A stretch of DNA of 64,000 bases from Colletotrichum lupini (Eukaryota; Ascomycota; Sordariomycetes; Glomerellales; Glomerellaceae): contig NC_064678.1 of the NCBI RefSeq assembly GCF_023278565.1, positions 1,674,001-1,738,000 of the forward strand, in the 5' to 3' direction. The first letter of the stretch is position 1, and the number at the start of each line of letters is the position of its first letter. Made by a program: the position numbers and the translations under genes. A model generated the notes under the pieces. The model saw only the letters and a program-made list of their open reading frames with translations. It had not been told where the DNA came from and made no database searches. Shown one piece after another: positions 12,477 to 25,267 of the stretch.

Positions 12477-15400
12477 ACAGACGCCGGCTATGATAAAGGG
12501 GAGCCTCTTATGATAACGACGTGTATGCGGCTATAGTACCGAAGAAGGGGTCTTGGTTGCAGCTTTCGTGGGGAAAGAAGAGTGACGCCCCTACCATCGC
12601 CTCCATGTACGATGGTCATGGCAGGACGGTCAGCTCCGTAAGGTGTGATTATCACCCCGTCTCACAAGGTTGTCTCCAGCTCTGGGACTGGTAGACCGTA
12701 GGACGATTTTTCTCAGCTCGACATGGAGTAGGGTTGCGCGCGAAGTGGGAGCATGGCGATGGTTGCTACTCGGTACGGCAGACGAATTGTCTGCAAACGG
12801 ACGACAAGAGGGCAGCTTTGCAAAGAGGGAGGCCTCGTAGTTCTGAGACTAAGGACTTGGAAGTTGGCAGACAGGACAGGATTCCGTCGATCGAGGAGAT
12901 GGGGGTACGTTTCGTATGGCGAACATCACCATATCCCAAGTCTCCTCTCGTTCGCCTCGATCAGCCGCCAGCGTGATTTATTTGGCAGATAGGGCTCCTT
13001 CTTTGGCGGGGGAGGCTGGAGACAAGGCTGGAGACAAGGCGGGCAGGGGACTGTTACAACTTATTATCCGTAGTTCCGTTCGTACAGATTGAGGGCTTCA
13101 CAATCTGTAAGGTGTCGATGGAATTGGGGCTGACAGAGAGAATGGTGGGGTTGAGTGGCATCTGGAAATGAGAGAGCGAGGGCTCAAAAAAGCACGGTTC
13201 GGCGAGTCGTACTTGCGCGGCAGCATGATACGACCAAGATAGAATGCGACCATCACCCACATTGAAAGAGTGCGGTAATAGACTAGAGTTTCTTGACTCG
13301 GCTCTAAATTCTGGAGACGGGGATTCTGTCCTGGTTTGAGATAGATGGGCACAAATGATCGACACTAAGGGAGCGAGAGTCTGGCAGGCCGCAGGACCCC
13401 GGCTTACGAGATTTATTCGGGGTCCTGGCCTGTGCTGCAGCGAGAGCAAGCCAAGTACTCCGTAGAACGGATTGTTGGTGATATGTGAGGAGCTTCGTAT
13501 GGATATTACATGATTGCTTGCATCTGGTGTTGCTAATTTTGGGGCCATTCCGAGGAGGAGGGGGCCACCATATGGGGTTTCCTTGGAACTCTTCGTCAAG
13601 GCGTGCAGATTGAGATTCGTTCCGACTTGCCGGAGCCTCACTTCTCATGTTCCCTTCCTGCGCGCCCCATCATCTTTCCTCTCGCCTTGGAGGTTGAGTG
13701 CAAATATGTGCCAAGCTGTGCGACAGAAGAAGAACCCCTGATCAATATTTGGGGCCCCTTGGGGGTGAGATTTCCGCAAGATAACGTTCAAACTCTGGCA
13801 GAGGAGGGAAATGATCATCGTAAAAATGCACTGGATACGGGCGTGTTCGGATCATGTGGGGAAAAGAATTAGTTTGATAACCATACCAGCTGAGTCGGGG
13901 GTGCTGAGCAGCTGAGATACCGATAGCCTCTCCTGCCAGCCCTGTTCTACATACCTGGTCATTCTTTTGCGGAGCAACGAGCTATGAACTTGAATTGAAG
14001 GTTCAATTGCATACGAGAGGGTAGACACTCGGTAAAGAGCTTGTTTGTGGTTATCTGGTGCCACTGGAAATGCAAATTGCAGAGGACGGTGATGCCCCTT
14101 CTCCATAAGTCTAGGGTCCCTCTTTGATTCCAAGCCGACTACGAGTTTGTTGGGTTAGGTGTTCCCTTCTTGCGAGACAATTGGGTTCTTTTGCAGGTTA
14201 AAAGTGAGGCCAGTAAGACCCTCCCCTGCTCACCACCCTGTTCTCTTTTGAGTCGAACGGAGAAATCCAAGACACGCAGGGCTCCTCTTACTGAGCATTC
14301 GTACAGTCGGGCAGGGAGACATTGAGGCTGTGTGAAGAAACAAACTACTGCTTTTTCCCCGGCAAGGGCATGCATACTGGAATCGAGGCTGTTCCGGTGA
14401 GTCCTGCAGTCCTGCCAAACAACCACCACCACAAAGGGTAAGCAACCCCCGATGCATGAGGTAGGTAGATCCGGGTCTCGCATATGCCGGCTGCGCCGTT
14501 CACTCTGTGTTTGTTGCGTGGCTTCGGACGTGGCCTTGAGACGGAAGATTGACGGCAGGGAGAAGGGGCCGGAAGAACGGTGCGGACGAGGGTAGGACGG
14601 AACCCCCGGACAGAAGGGACCGTAGCTTCGCGTCTATCACGGTGGCTTGCAGTCTGTAGATGATGTGGTTATCGTGGCTTTCGCCTACCGCTGCATCTCT
14701 AGCGACGAGATGCAATACATCCTCAGAGTGATCCCTTCCGGCTCATACGGCTCAGCGTCGTCGTCATTGGCATCCTACACTACTCCGTACAGAGTGAAAG
14801 GAAGGGGAAGCAAGCTGTCACCGTTCGACCAACCAGCCTCCGTCTACTCCGTACGTCCCACAAGTCTCACGTCGAAAACGGACTGGGCACATCTACACAC
14901 CCCCATCCGACGTTGCCGGCACACCCTTTCCTTCCTACACCTTGACGTTTTTGTGCCTGACGAGTAGCGAACATCATGAACGGCATCAATGACGGAGCTC
15001 AGGCCAGCTTGATCCGTTTATTATGCGAAATAACGGACCCAATTGACCCATTGCACCGTTCGAGATGAGAAAAAGATGCAATAACGAGAATATACCCGTT
15101 TTGATTTCCTCGTTTTCGATATCATTTTGACAACCGTAATTTGTCTGTAACGGCCGCACATTTGGTTTCAGACAACGGTTCATAACGCTCCTATCATAGA
15201 TTCTTGGCCTTGCATCTGCGTATCTGCCCCGTACACATCTGTATCTGTGCATCTGTCCGGGCACTGATACCAAGCCAATCTCCATCTCATCACACATTCC
15301 GTTTCCGGATTTCTGGTACGATGTGCTCGAACCGACTTAATCGTCTGATGTGATACATCATCGTCATCAATACCATCACACACACACACACGCGGGGTCG

Positions 15401-18104
15401 TCCTTTACAACCCGAAAGCCGCTTCATGAGTGGTCTCCCAGGGTCGCCTGGGCTAAGGTTTCCTCGCGAGAAACCGGCTCCGGCTGCCACGGAGCGGACA
15501 TGACGGAATGATCCAGGCAAATTCTCCAGCATCCCCAGCGTACCCGCGCCGCGCACATGCAGCGTTTGACAGCTCGGTGGTCTGATGTTGGGGCCATGCT
15601 CCTCATCGTAAGATGTCTTTTCTCCGCGGTTCAAGAAAGACGTTGGACTGCAATCTCATCGATTGTGGGGATTGGAGATGCGGGCTTTCAAACTCCTTGA
15701 CGTGTGTGGGCTGATGGATACGTTCTTGTTTCAACGAAATCGTTAAGCGAGAGACTTTGAGAGGGTTGAGAGAGAAGACGATCCCTGGTGCGGAGTACGT
15801 CCAAATCCGCGGAGACAAGTCGTGCGTCTGCATGTTTTCCCCTTGTCTTGGCTTCGCGGATGATGATGCTATTCGGAACCATACCGGGGAACTCCACTTG
15901 CCGCAATTAAAAAAATCGTACGGATAGATTGGACAACCTGTCACATTGCGGTTGACGGTTCCCACCCACCTGTCCACGCAATTCTTCAAGGATTTTCTCC
16001 ACGGACCACGGCACTGTCAGTGTCAGAATGTCGCCCACCCACCGTCTCGCAATCTCGCACGAGTCAAGATCACGGCACCGCTTGGCCGCTCCTCTCTTCC
16101 CCCCGTGTCCGTTGCCGTTGCCCGTGCCGGCACATGGCATCGGATACGGTAGCTTGTAGTCTCCCCCGTCAAATCATTGATCCCACCGGCGGCGGGGACG
16201 GCCATCGTTCACGGGGAAGTCGTTGCCGTGCCGGATGATGATAACAGAAAAATGGATGGTGGGAGTGGAGAAAGGGCATGTCATCATGTTGTAGATAATC
16301 GAATCTCGACTCATGGGGATGCATAGCATACTACCTAGAATCGTGGTTCTGCCAATCTGCCCTGATGTTTGACTTTGCTCGTGCATTTCTTGGTATCCTT
16401 ATTCCTCCCTTTTTGCGACCTCGCTTCAGGGGTTCCTGTCATGTTTCGTTAGTTGCGCTTACGAATGCCCATCCCTTAACATGAGGAATCACGTCTTGGC
16501 CAGATCCAGGTGTACCAGGATTATACTCTGGAGACAAACGCACGCCCATCACCAGTACGACGAGGTGTTGCAGAGCTGTCTGGTTAGTGCAGTATAGATC
16601 TAGACTCTACGGTCGGCGGGGCATCTCGTAGGCACGCCGCAAGAATGATGTCAAGTCTACTCTTAGTCGCAAGCCAATAGCATGGGACCGGGGATGATCG
16701 GCTCCGGGGTTCTCATCCGCGTCGCCCAGAGCACACACACACGTAAGCAGAAACGGTGATGGCATCGATTACTGCCAAGAGACGTCTTTCATCCGGTGAT
16801 TTAGAGTGGTGGTCCTACCGCTCCCTCGGCCTGTCCCTGACCGCATCCTATCAGTCTCGATCGTTCGCTTCTGGAACACCATCAAGAAAGGGGGCCCGTG
16901 TTGTATGGTTCGTTGCACGTATCACGTATCCGTATCTGTCTATGGAAGCGATTGCCAAGAAAACTCCGAGGCTCCGAGGCTTGTGGCTTGGTAGTGAAGC
17001 CTCTCAACAAAGCTCGATGACTAACTTACCGAACACGGCAACCGATCCGTAGCCGGCGAGAAAAACCACCGGCCGAGTCCGCGGCGTGATCTTTTCTCTC
17101 GGCATTCGCATTGTCGTGTTCGCCATCGCATTCCCAACTCCACTTGGCTCCCCGAAACCCTTCTTGTTAGCTGAATCCCGCTGATCTGGAACAGCCTCGG
17201 CCACCCGGGGCCTCGGCGTCGCAGCTCTGACGGCTTTGGTCGTGAGGCTCAGGATGCCATTACGCCGTTCATCATGTCGTCAATGCTAACACTATACACC
17301 CGTGTTGGTTCATGCTAGGGATGGAAAAGAGACCCCTTGGCTCGCAGCTAACAGCGTCAGTGGGCCACCAAATGACGACGGCCGAGGGGTTTAGTTGGGA
17401 ATTGCGCATAGTTAGTATCTGGTATCTGCGAAGCAATGCCTGCGCGACCCGACATGCTGGTTGAACCGGTACGGATGAGACGGGTGAGACGGGTTAGCTA
17501 GAGATGGTGACCTCGCGAAGCGAATAGCTTCAAGTTTCGGTGTTGGATGTCTCTCTTGAGTGTTACGATTTCCATGAACTTGGCCGCGCGGGCTGGGCAC
17601 TAAGTGCGTGTCGTGCGTGTCTAGGGAGGCGCCGCCGCGCAAGCCTTGTGCCCGAGGACAAGTCAACCCACTCGGTCGGGTCCACGGCAACGGATTTGTC
17701 AGAGGCCAGAGGTCGGGTTTCTAGAGTCGATCTTTCACTACATCTCTTACCAAGCAAGTATGCGCCGTGGACGTTGCTCAAGAACAGCCCAAGGCTGAGA
17801 ATGGGTTGTGATGCTTTGGTCATTCTAGGGCATAACCCCGCACTGAAAATCGCCATGGAAGAGGTGATGGGCGATGGAGTGAGACAACCTCAGCAGTGCC
17901 CCCCAATGTTGCGCGATGATCTTTTCACCCAGCGAAATGCAACTATTCCCAACTTCTCAACGCTGTTTCTGCTCTTACACCGCTATACACACCTGACACC
18001 CAACCTCGAATCCATATCCCTGTCTTGTTCAGTCCTCCTCCCACCATTCCGAAGTGTCAAACCAACCAACCGGCACGCTGACGTTTTTTAATCCGAGAGT
18101 GACC

Positions 18105-19280
18105 GGGGGGGGGGGGGGACCACCGAATAAACTTGAGAGACACTAACACACCAAATAAACGCGGGATTTGGTCACCCGGTGTCCCGGTCTGGCGTCATAG
18201 GCAAATCACACAGACGCGTAGCCGACATCACTGGGCGTTGCTATTCCAAGACATTTTGTGCTATGCGCCTGTTTAGTCCAGGCCGCGATGCACTAGGGTA
18301 GGGTAGGGCAGGGTGGTGCACTTCTCGCAGCATTTCGGGGCTTAGGGGTTTATTGAAGGGTCGACGGGGTCCAAAGGGTCTTACGACGCAGGATAACTGC
18401 TGGTATACAGACTTCGTAGAGCGGGTGAAGAGGACGGGGTGTGTGCATTTTCTCACCGCGTAGTTTTGCTCAGAACAGGATGGTCGACGATCTCGAGATG
18501 GTACAGATTACCGTCACGCAGCACACTCCCCCCATCTTCCCCTACATCGTCGCCCGGAGAAACAAGGGGTCTTGTCTGTAGACCGTCTGTTGGGTTAGAA
18601 GTCTATGTAGAAGGGAGGGGACCCTGATGCTTTTCTTAGATCCTTGATTCTTCTCTTTCCGGGGTCATCATATGCGGTGTGGTGCGTGGGAAGCCAACCC
18701 ATCTGGGGAAGAAATCCGGGTTGTGGTGAGCAGATGCACTCATCTCATCGTCCGAGGCTAAAGTACGCAGCTTGCCATTGCATAGTGTACAGCCTCCCTA
18801 GCGTTCTGATCAACCGTCAACCTCGGAAGTTGAAGATGCACACGTCTCTGGTTCCGTGAGAGGAAAGGAAAAGGGGCCCAGACCAGACCGAACGGAAGGG
18901 TGTACACGTTACGGCCCCTCTCTGAGGACAGTGTCCCCATGTCCGGGAGGCGGGTGGGTGAGGTGAGTGAGAGGTCGAGACGGGTCTGGCCGCTGGGGGT
19001 GTGAGACTCTGAGAGGGAACGACTGACCTCATTGTGCATGAGTGAACCGTTCCCCCGATTCGAGGAGGGGTCTCCGTTTTCCCTGGTTTTGCTGTGCTAG
19101 TGCCTGGTTCTGATTTCGTTCTGGTACAGTCCAGCCAGCCCTTTTTGTGTTGCGGCGCGGCGCTTTCGTGGAAATGCACACGCCCTAGTCCCCATCCAAG
19201 GCAAGGTAGGGTCCTCAAGAAAACGGAATCCGAAAAAGATTGGTACGAAATTTCCGTAGGGGGAGGGGGGGGGGGGGGGG
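18105..19280 (+). repeat. Two long G homopolymers
   Basis: Runs of 14 G (18105-18118) and 16 G (19265-19280) lie in noncoding sequence. They belong to a series of G/C homopolymers across the window: 3639-3652, 39503-39513, 39943-39955, 40437-40455 and 41404-41421. The bases between the two runs are ordinary intergenic sequence. Confidence 0.7.
18296..18313 (+). other. Canonical G-quadruplex motif, telomere-like
   Basis: Four GGG runs (18296-98, 18301-03, 18306-08, 18311-13) are separated by 2-base loops TA, TA and CA. This fits the strict G-quadruplex rule with very short loops and resembles, but does not equal, the fungal telomere repeat TTAGGG. No gene is assigned nearby. Confidence 0.7.
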
Positions 19281-21606
19281 AAGGACGAAAAACCAAGGCC
19301 ACGATGTTTCTTGGTCTGCACCCCACGATGCCATCCACGATGGGGAATAGGCGTGTTATCGGTTATTGCATACGAAATAGTGGAAAACCGTCAAGCAACG
19401 CATGTCCGTCCGTTTTGCCCCCCCGACATTTGTGAATAGCTTCTAGAGATACACCACCAGGTCTAGATCTCGGTCGAACGCAGGCACACACACAGCACTC
19501 ACCCCCGCAAAGAACTGTCGTCGTTGGCACAGAGCATCAGGAGAGCAGAGCCGCGTTCGGGCTGTTTTCTTCTTCTTCGTCTGCCTTAGCTGGCTGGCCT
19601 CAACTGAGGTTTGCCAATGCACGCTTCAGCTCGATCTCCACGCCGAGGTTATGGTGGAGAATCGATAAAGTGAGAGAGAAAGAAAAAAGATGAGCCCGAC
19701 CTTGGATTCGAGACCCCTCCCTCGGCGTCGCGAACGTGAGGAGTCTGGAATCTCTCCGGCCTCAGCCTTCAGATGGGGCGGATGAACTTCTCTAGAGTTG
19801 GAGCGAGCATCGTGCCCTGCATGCTCACTCCCTCACCGTCAAAACCCGGCTTTTCATTCCATGCCCAGGGCCCCTTGGCTCACCATGCAAAATACACAGC
19901 AGCAACCGGTTTCCGAGCGCATCTTTCGCGTTCCGGACCCTGGAGGAGCGAGTTTACAGCCCTGGCAGGAAGCCAGCAACCAAGCTCATTCCCCCAGTCC
20001 AGACAAGCTCCTGCTCCTGTGTAACGGTTCGCCAGCTCAGGGTGTTTGACGAGGATTGAGGTCTCGAGGGGACAGAAAGAGAGGTGGTCCAGACCGCTCT
20101 ACGGCCAGACCAGGGGCCAGAGGTCGGGGGAAGCGTTCTGGACCGGTCCACATGCAAAGCAGAAACTCTGTTTTAATGCTGCGTTACTGCGTTGGATTCT
20201 GTGGTCGCACCAGGAGTCCAGGACCAAACTTGCAGCGGAATGTCATTGAGAGTCATGTCTAATTATCATCAAATGGTCTCCAGATAGAATGTCACCTCCC
20301 GCAAAAGCCGTGGGTAGCCCTATCGCCCCAGCCCCAGCCCGGACTCTGTAAGTCTGGTCTCGTCCACCAAATTCTGCCCACTTGCAGGGGAGGCCTCACG
20401 ATACCATACGGAGAGACCAGACGGAGATCCGAGGCAGAGGGCAACCATAGTCCAAGCGGGTGATCACACGTTTCGTGCCAGTAAACAGCCATCGGGGAGA
20501 ATAGAGAGTCATCGCAAACACATCCCTGAAGCCTCCCGAGCAAATGACAAGCGAGCAAGAGAATTGAGCAGAGATGTTCACATCGGATTGATTCGACCTG
20601 CAAGCGCTCCCGCGTGCACGAACGAAAAGCACCCGGCTCCGCGCCAGCTGCTTCGGGATCTGTGATGATCCTGCCTGGCGACATGCTGAAGAAACCATAA
20701 AACTGTCACCAGACGCCGCGGATTCTCGAGCAAGTCCGCATCTCGTGATGCCCGAGAGTGCCGTGGCATCCGGGGCTTCCATTAGGTAACCACTTGCAGA
20801 CAGACGGACGGACAGGAACAGACAAGACCGTCTGCCCGCATGCACGCTCGCACGCCCCTTCTCTGAAGACTTACCCTTACCCAGCTTCATGAAGGCTATC
20901 CCGATTAAAGTCGCAGCTCGCAGCAAAAGGCTTGTTTCTTCTCCCTGGCTCCTTACTAAAGAGCACTGCATGTTGGAGGAGTGATGCTTTAGGTAGTGTA
21001 GAAGGGGAACTTCCGCAGAGTCGACCTGAATCTAGACCTAAGTAGTCTCTGTATGTCTCTCTCTGGAACAATCCAACCCCAAGGTCCATGACCTTTCTTT
21101 GTTTGTCAGTCCCCCCCGGAAAAGAGTTGAAAGGCAGAAACCAAACACAAACGGTCCCGTTTTTTAGTCATTTTCCGCCCTTCTCAACCCCAGTAAATCC
21201 ACCACGGTATGGTCCGCGAGTCTAGCATTAGTCCGATCGTGATCGTGAAACCTCAAACTTCCGTCAAGTCACCGAGCGAGCCGAGAGCAAAAGACAAAGG
21301 CAAGAGATGGGAGGGAGGGGAGGGAGCTTGATCTTGACAAGGAGAACGGGAACGAGACCGATGGGTTGTTCCCGACGGAGAGCTTCCTTCGTCGGTCTCT
21401 CTGGTTCCGATCAAGGCGGAAACATTGGCCAGCTTTGGGCTTTCTTCCTCCATCTGCTTCACCGTCTCCTTTTTGAAACGAGACACGGCGGGACACGTGG
21501 GAGATGTCAAGCCTTTCACTCAGAGACAAGGAATACTTCGGATGGCTCTTCCTTTCTGCTGTCCTCGAACTACACTTTCCGCAAGAAACGAACCTAAACC
21601 ATGACA

Positions 21607-21996
21607 TCAAGTTTCCCTCCCGCCCGCGCGTTCGCGAACCCTACCCAATCCTTCATCAAAAAATTTAAGTAGAATAAACGCCGATTTATCGCCACAAGGT
21701 AGTTTCGCGAAAGGACATTTGCCATCGTTATCCAACGCCCTCCTACTCCGACACTCTCTGCTGCAGCATTTCGCTGGCAACAGGGTCCAGACCGTCGTGG
21801 AACCCATCTCTTTCATCAAGCCACACGCTTCGTTAGTGAGGCAGCCGCTTCCCGCCCCCAGGTATGTTCCGTCGGCGAGCTTATCAACACAAGCCTTGTG
21901 GCAGAAAAGCTTAGCTGTACGCTTGCTCGAGCTAAGTCCCTGCCTCGAGAGAAAACTCTCGAACCACTGGCCGTGGGAGACTCTGTCGTGAGTCAC
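21607..21996 (-). CDS. Doubtful Cys-rich open frame downstream of PRI2
   Basis: A 129-codon frame on the same strand as PRI2, starting 36 bases after its stop codon. The middle part is unusually rich in Cys, with pairs such as CHKAC and CCSREC, and the C-terminal end is Arg/Glu-rich. There is no signal peptide. It may simply be the 3' UTR of PRI2 that happens to be open. It is listed because the Cys content is high, not because a family is recognised. Confidence 0.2.
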   Translation of the reverse strand: MTHDRVSHGQWFESFLSRQGLSSSKRTAKLFCHKACVDKLADGTYLGAGSGCLTNEACGLMKEMGSTTVWTLLPAKCCSRECRSRRALDNDGKCPFAKLPCGDKSAFILLKFFDEGLGRVRERAGGRET

Positions 21997-22031
21997 AAGG
22001 CATACTATTACTATGAGGCATCAGGCTACGC

Positions 22032-23712
22032 TCACCCCTCCATCTTGACATCTGTCGCCTTGTCGAGGTTCTTGAGGAGGTAGCTGCGCTTAAAGTACTC
22101 GTTGGGATGGACGATTGTCTCGAGTTGTGCAGACGTGAACACGCCCTCGTCCTTTGCCTTTTTAAGTTCCTGCTTGTGCAAGTGCTCGAAAACGCTGGAG
22201 GCATGTTAGTCAATGGTCTCCAAAAACGGTAGAAAACAAAACGGAGCATTGAGACGTACCGATTACACGCCATATGGAACTTCTGGTTCTCCTTATCCTC
22301 CTTGACGCCCTGCAATGTGGCTCGGTCGCTCACACCCATGCCTTGCATCAGAGTGGTCAGGTTCTCCAAGTTGAAGTGGCGGTAGGGGCAGCCGTGGGCC
22401 TCGCCCGAGCCCGGCGGGTGCTCGGTCAGGATCTTCTGACAGCTGAACGGGCTGTAGCCACCTCCGCGACGGTTTGAGTCGCCGCCAACGTCGCCGTATA
22501 CGTGACGCACGTTGTAACGATACTCCTTGTTGAATGTGTCGTCTGTGATGTTACGGAAGCTCTGCCTCCAGAAGACAAGGCACTCTTCGAGGTTCAGGCC
22601 GATGCCCTTGAGGAAAAGAGAGTATTGCAGGCGGCCAAAGTGCTTGAGGTGAGCGTCACGGCGCAGTGAGCGGTGGAGGTGCGACATGCAGGCGGGGAAG
22701 TGTTGTGAGAGGTTGTCAATGTTACGGGCGGTGATCTCGGCGCCGGGCGGGGCGCCGGTATTTGAGCTGTATGAGCTGTCTGGTGTGATGAAGTTCTTGG
22801 AGAGGTGGTCGAGGATCGGGGTCAGACGGTCGTCTTCGTCGAGTCGGGGAAGAGCGCGTGCGGTAAGCTGTTCAACGTCAGTATTCACCAGACACTGTGG
22901 CCGTGTCGTGAGCCTACCTCTAGTTGTCTCTCCAACCGCGAGACGAACTCTCCGTTCACCATGCTGGCCTGTTCTCTCCCTGGTACAAACGCCTTGCCTG
23001 CCTTCAAGAACACCTTGCGCTGCTCCACCAATTCCGGGACCCGGGCCCAGTCAACCTTGAACCATGTGTCGTCTTCTGTCGAAGCCGTCTTGCCCCAGCC
23101 GCGCGACATGGCCGCCAGCTCGGACGAGTACTCGCGCTTCTCATCATCCGTAACAGCTTCCCACCAGTCAAGATCCAGGCTACCGACAAAGGCCGCCCGT
23201 TCGCTCATGTCGTCGCTGTTGAATCGCAAGCGGAAAAGCATCGTCTCCACGCGGGTAAAGCGACGGCGGAGGTCCTCAGTTCGGGCAAAGGCTAAGCGGA
23301 GAATGAAGTGACTGTAGTGATCTTTTTGACGCTGGGCGAAGAGCTTTGGCGAGTGCGAGGTGTTGGACTCGAGCGGGAGGTACTTGTCGAGGAGCGGCTT
23401 CATGTGGTTCGCGACTTCTTGGGGGGATTTGTTGCGGAACGCGCAGGCCTCCAACTCGGCAAGAACTGATTGAGGATGGTGTTAGTGGCGGCGAGAGACA
23501 GAGATAATACTGGTAGACGCACCCCTTAGACGGTCAATGGCCCATTGTTCGAATTGTTCGAGAGTAATGTCGGCCGTCGGCGCGTCGGTGTAAAAGTTGA
23601 GTCTGTGGGGGTATTCGAGCTCCTTGTAGGCAGGGGAAGCAAACTGCTTCTTGCGATGGTCGACGACATTGCGCCTCTTGGGGTCGATCCGGTTGAAGTC
23701 GTGTCGCAACAT
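22032..23712 (-). CDS. PRI2: DNA primase large subunit (Pri2/p58)
   Basis: Exons 23712-23523, 23465-22918, 22867-22260 and 22194-22032 give 502 aa, close to the usual length of the family. Pri2 is the regulatory subunit of primase within the DNA polymerase alpha-primase complex in the nucleus. Its C-terminal domain binds a 4Fe-4S cluster and helps start the RNA primer. The four cluster cysteines are visible at about C306, C389, C406 and C447, with the spacing of the yeast protein; around them are SPFSC, HGCPYRH and FHMAC. The N-terminal part carries the typical HRLNFY and DITLEQFEQWAIDRLR motifs. The start at 23712 (MLRHDF) is where related proteins begin; an in-frame ATG at 23745 would add 11 residues. 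All introns are 50-65 nt, GT-AG, and in phase. No missing residue or frameshift is seen. Confidence 0.95.
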
Positions 23713-24701
23713 GTTGGCGTTATGTGAGCATGTGGATATGGGCAAGTCTTCCGTGGGCTTGGTGTTGAGGGCAGACGAAAGTTGGAAATGTTGCTACGGA
23801 TTCTGGCGCCGGGAGACGCGTTGAGTCGCGTCGTGGGGCATTTCAATTAACCGGGTGTTGGCCAATGAAAGGCAGCCGAAATCAGCCATGCGGGTCTGCA
23901 CGATTCGGCGTCTAAAGTGCTTCGATTATGTCAGCTTTTTCTCGTGAGCCTTATGTAAGCGCTGGATACCAGCATATCGGTTGGCGAGTTCGAGAATGAA
24001 GCTCTCTAGGTACCTTGTCTCCTGTCGTCTTGATATACCGACGAATATGCCATTCTCTTCTTCTTAGGTATCTCGCTTCCTCCTTGCCTCAGAAACAAGT
24101 CCCGTGAACTGGTTTGTATGCACGATAGCGCAGAAGTCTGCCTAGAATGCATCATCATTGCGTGCTACATATCGTAGCGGGCACCAGTTCCTAACGTCGG
24201 TGTCGGAATCGTCAACATGTCGCGATGGAGGCAGCCAAGGCAGAGCACTCTAGACAATGTCGTCTACACAAGGCAACTGCTGTGGCGAATCAATACCAAC
24301 CGATGCCCTGAAGCAGCGTATCTGCACGGCATCACGTTTCTCGACTCGCATACCGACGCACACCGGCAACTCCAAATCAACGTTTAGTGCCCAGTCACAG
24401 CGTCCACGGCGCCCCGCGCGTGACCTGCCGCCGATTCCTAAATTCAGGGGACCCACCACACCTCCGGGGCACCATGTCAGCCTCATCCGCGGGGCCGCTA
24501 TCCAGGCATCCCTTCATCAACACCAAGCCGCCCAGCTTCATGGCGGGCTTCTCTTACGTCTCACCACACTCCTCATATCTCAAAGCTGGCATATGAGGTT
24601 ATTTCTCACCCATTGATTTCGCGAGAGGACCTTTACGCAATCCCCGACTCCTGATCCTCTGCCTCCACTGCCTGACGCCAATGCTGTCCTAGACCGTCAA
24701 G
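23713..24701. other. Intergenic region upstream of PRI2
   Basis: This contains the PRI2 promoter on the minus strand. Two overlapping plus-strand frames at 24257-24616 and 24387-24596 are Pro/Arg/Ser-rich with no domain, and I do not call them genes. Confidence 0.45.
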
Positions 24702-25220
24702 ATGGCGTCTCTGTCATCTCTAGGTCTGAACCTCCGCCTTGCCGATATCGATGAGAATCTCAAGTCTCACCCAGCGGCTCTATCATGGCCTAATAGTAGC
24801 TTCGTATCGAATGGGCCGTCAGTGAGCCATGACTTTATCGATGATGCGCCGTGTTTCGCTTACACGGAAGTGTTTGAAAGGTACGCCATGCATTTGTCTC
24901 ATCAGGATTCGAATCATGAAGTTCCATATGTAGCAGTGTTTTCCAATCTTACTTTTCAATTCCTAAAACAATTTTGTATACATTTGTTCCTACAATTGTG
25001 ATCTGTTCTCAGGTACAGCGTCGCTATCATCCCGCTTGGGGTTGCACTTCATGAATGTCCGGGAGCAGACTGGCTGACTTCTAGGTATAACTTCATCATG
25101 ACAGCGGGGAAGTATTCCAAGCAGTTTCGCCTGGCTCAGGGGTCTATCTGCCTCTCTACTCCTCTCCAACATCTCAGCCAGCGTTCACCGTCTCCAAGAG
25201 CCGCCTTTCCAAAACCATAG
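24702..25220 (+). CDS. Possible small two-exon gene, unknown
   Basis: Exons 24702-24880 and 25013-25220 give 128 aa. The intron is AT-rich and intron-like (donor AAG|GTACGCC, acceptor TTCTCAG|GTAC), and joins in phase at an Arg codon. The first exon is natural-looking and acidic (LADIDENLKSHP, HDFIDDAPCF). The second contains YSVAIIPLGVALHECPG and a Ser/Pro-rich tail. No domain is recognised. A further intron ending TTCTAG at about 25083 is possible. It ends 47 bases before the next gene, so it could instead be a 5' leader of that gene. Confidence 0.3.
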
Positions 25221-25267
25221 AGATTGAATACCAGAGCTTAACACTACTACAATCACTCGCTATTGCT

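Larger units (their letters stand above)
12477..21606. other. Gene-poor intergenic region
   Basis: Nine kilobases without a gene I can support. Open frames of 180-195 codons occur (13054-13641 minus, 17540-18091 plus, 20396-20971 minus). They have no domains, no natural-looking composition and no supporting splice structure. Notable simple features are a (CA)n tract near 15378-15392, a run of 14 G at 18105-18118, a run of 16 G at 19265-19280 and a G-quadruplex motif at 18296. CA and TG dinucleotides are common, so RIP has not acted here. Confidence 0.55.

Noticed and set aside
13054..13641. 195-codon minus-strand frame
   Set aside because: No hydrophobic core pattern or motif; a second overlapping frame is equally long-looking.
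17540..18091. 183-codon plus-strand frame
   Set aside because: No recognisable domain and ends just before a G homopolymer; treated as chance.
18294..18313. Telomere or chromosome-end sequence
   Set aside because: Only three TAGGG units and unique DNA on both sides; kept only as a G-quadruplex motif.
20396..20971. 191-codon minus-strand frame
   Set aside because: Ser/Arg/Gly-rich without motif; overlaps another frame of 130 codons on the same strand.
24257..24616. 119-codon frame upstream of the two-exon candidate
   Set aside because: Pro/Arg/His composition without domain; a competing frame covers the same bases.
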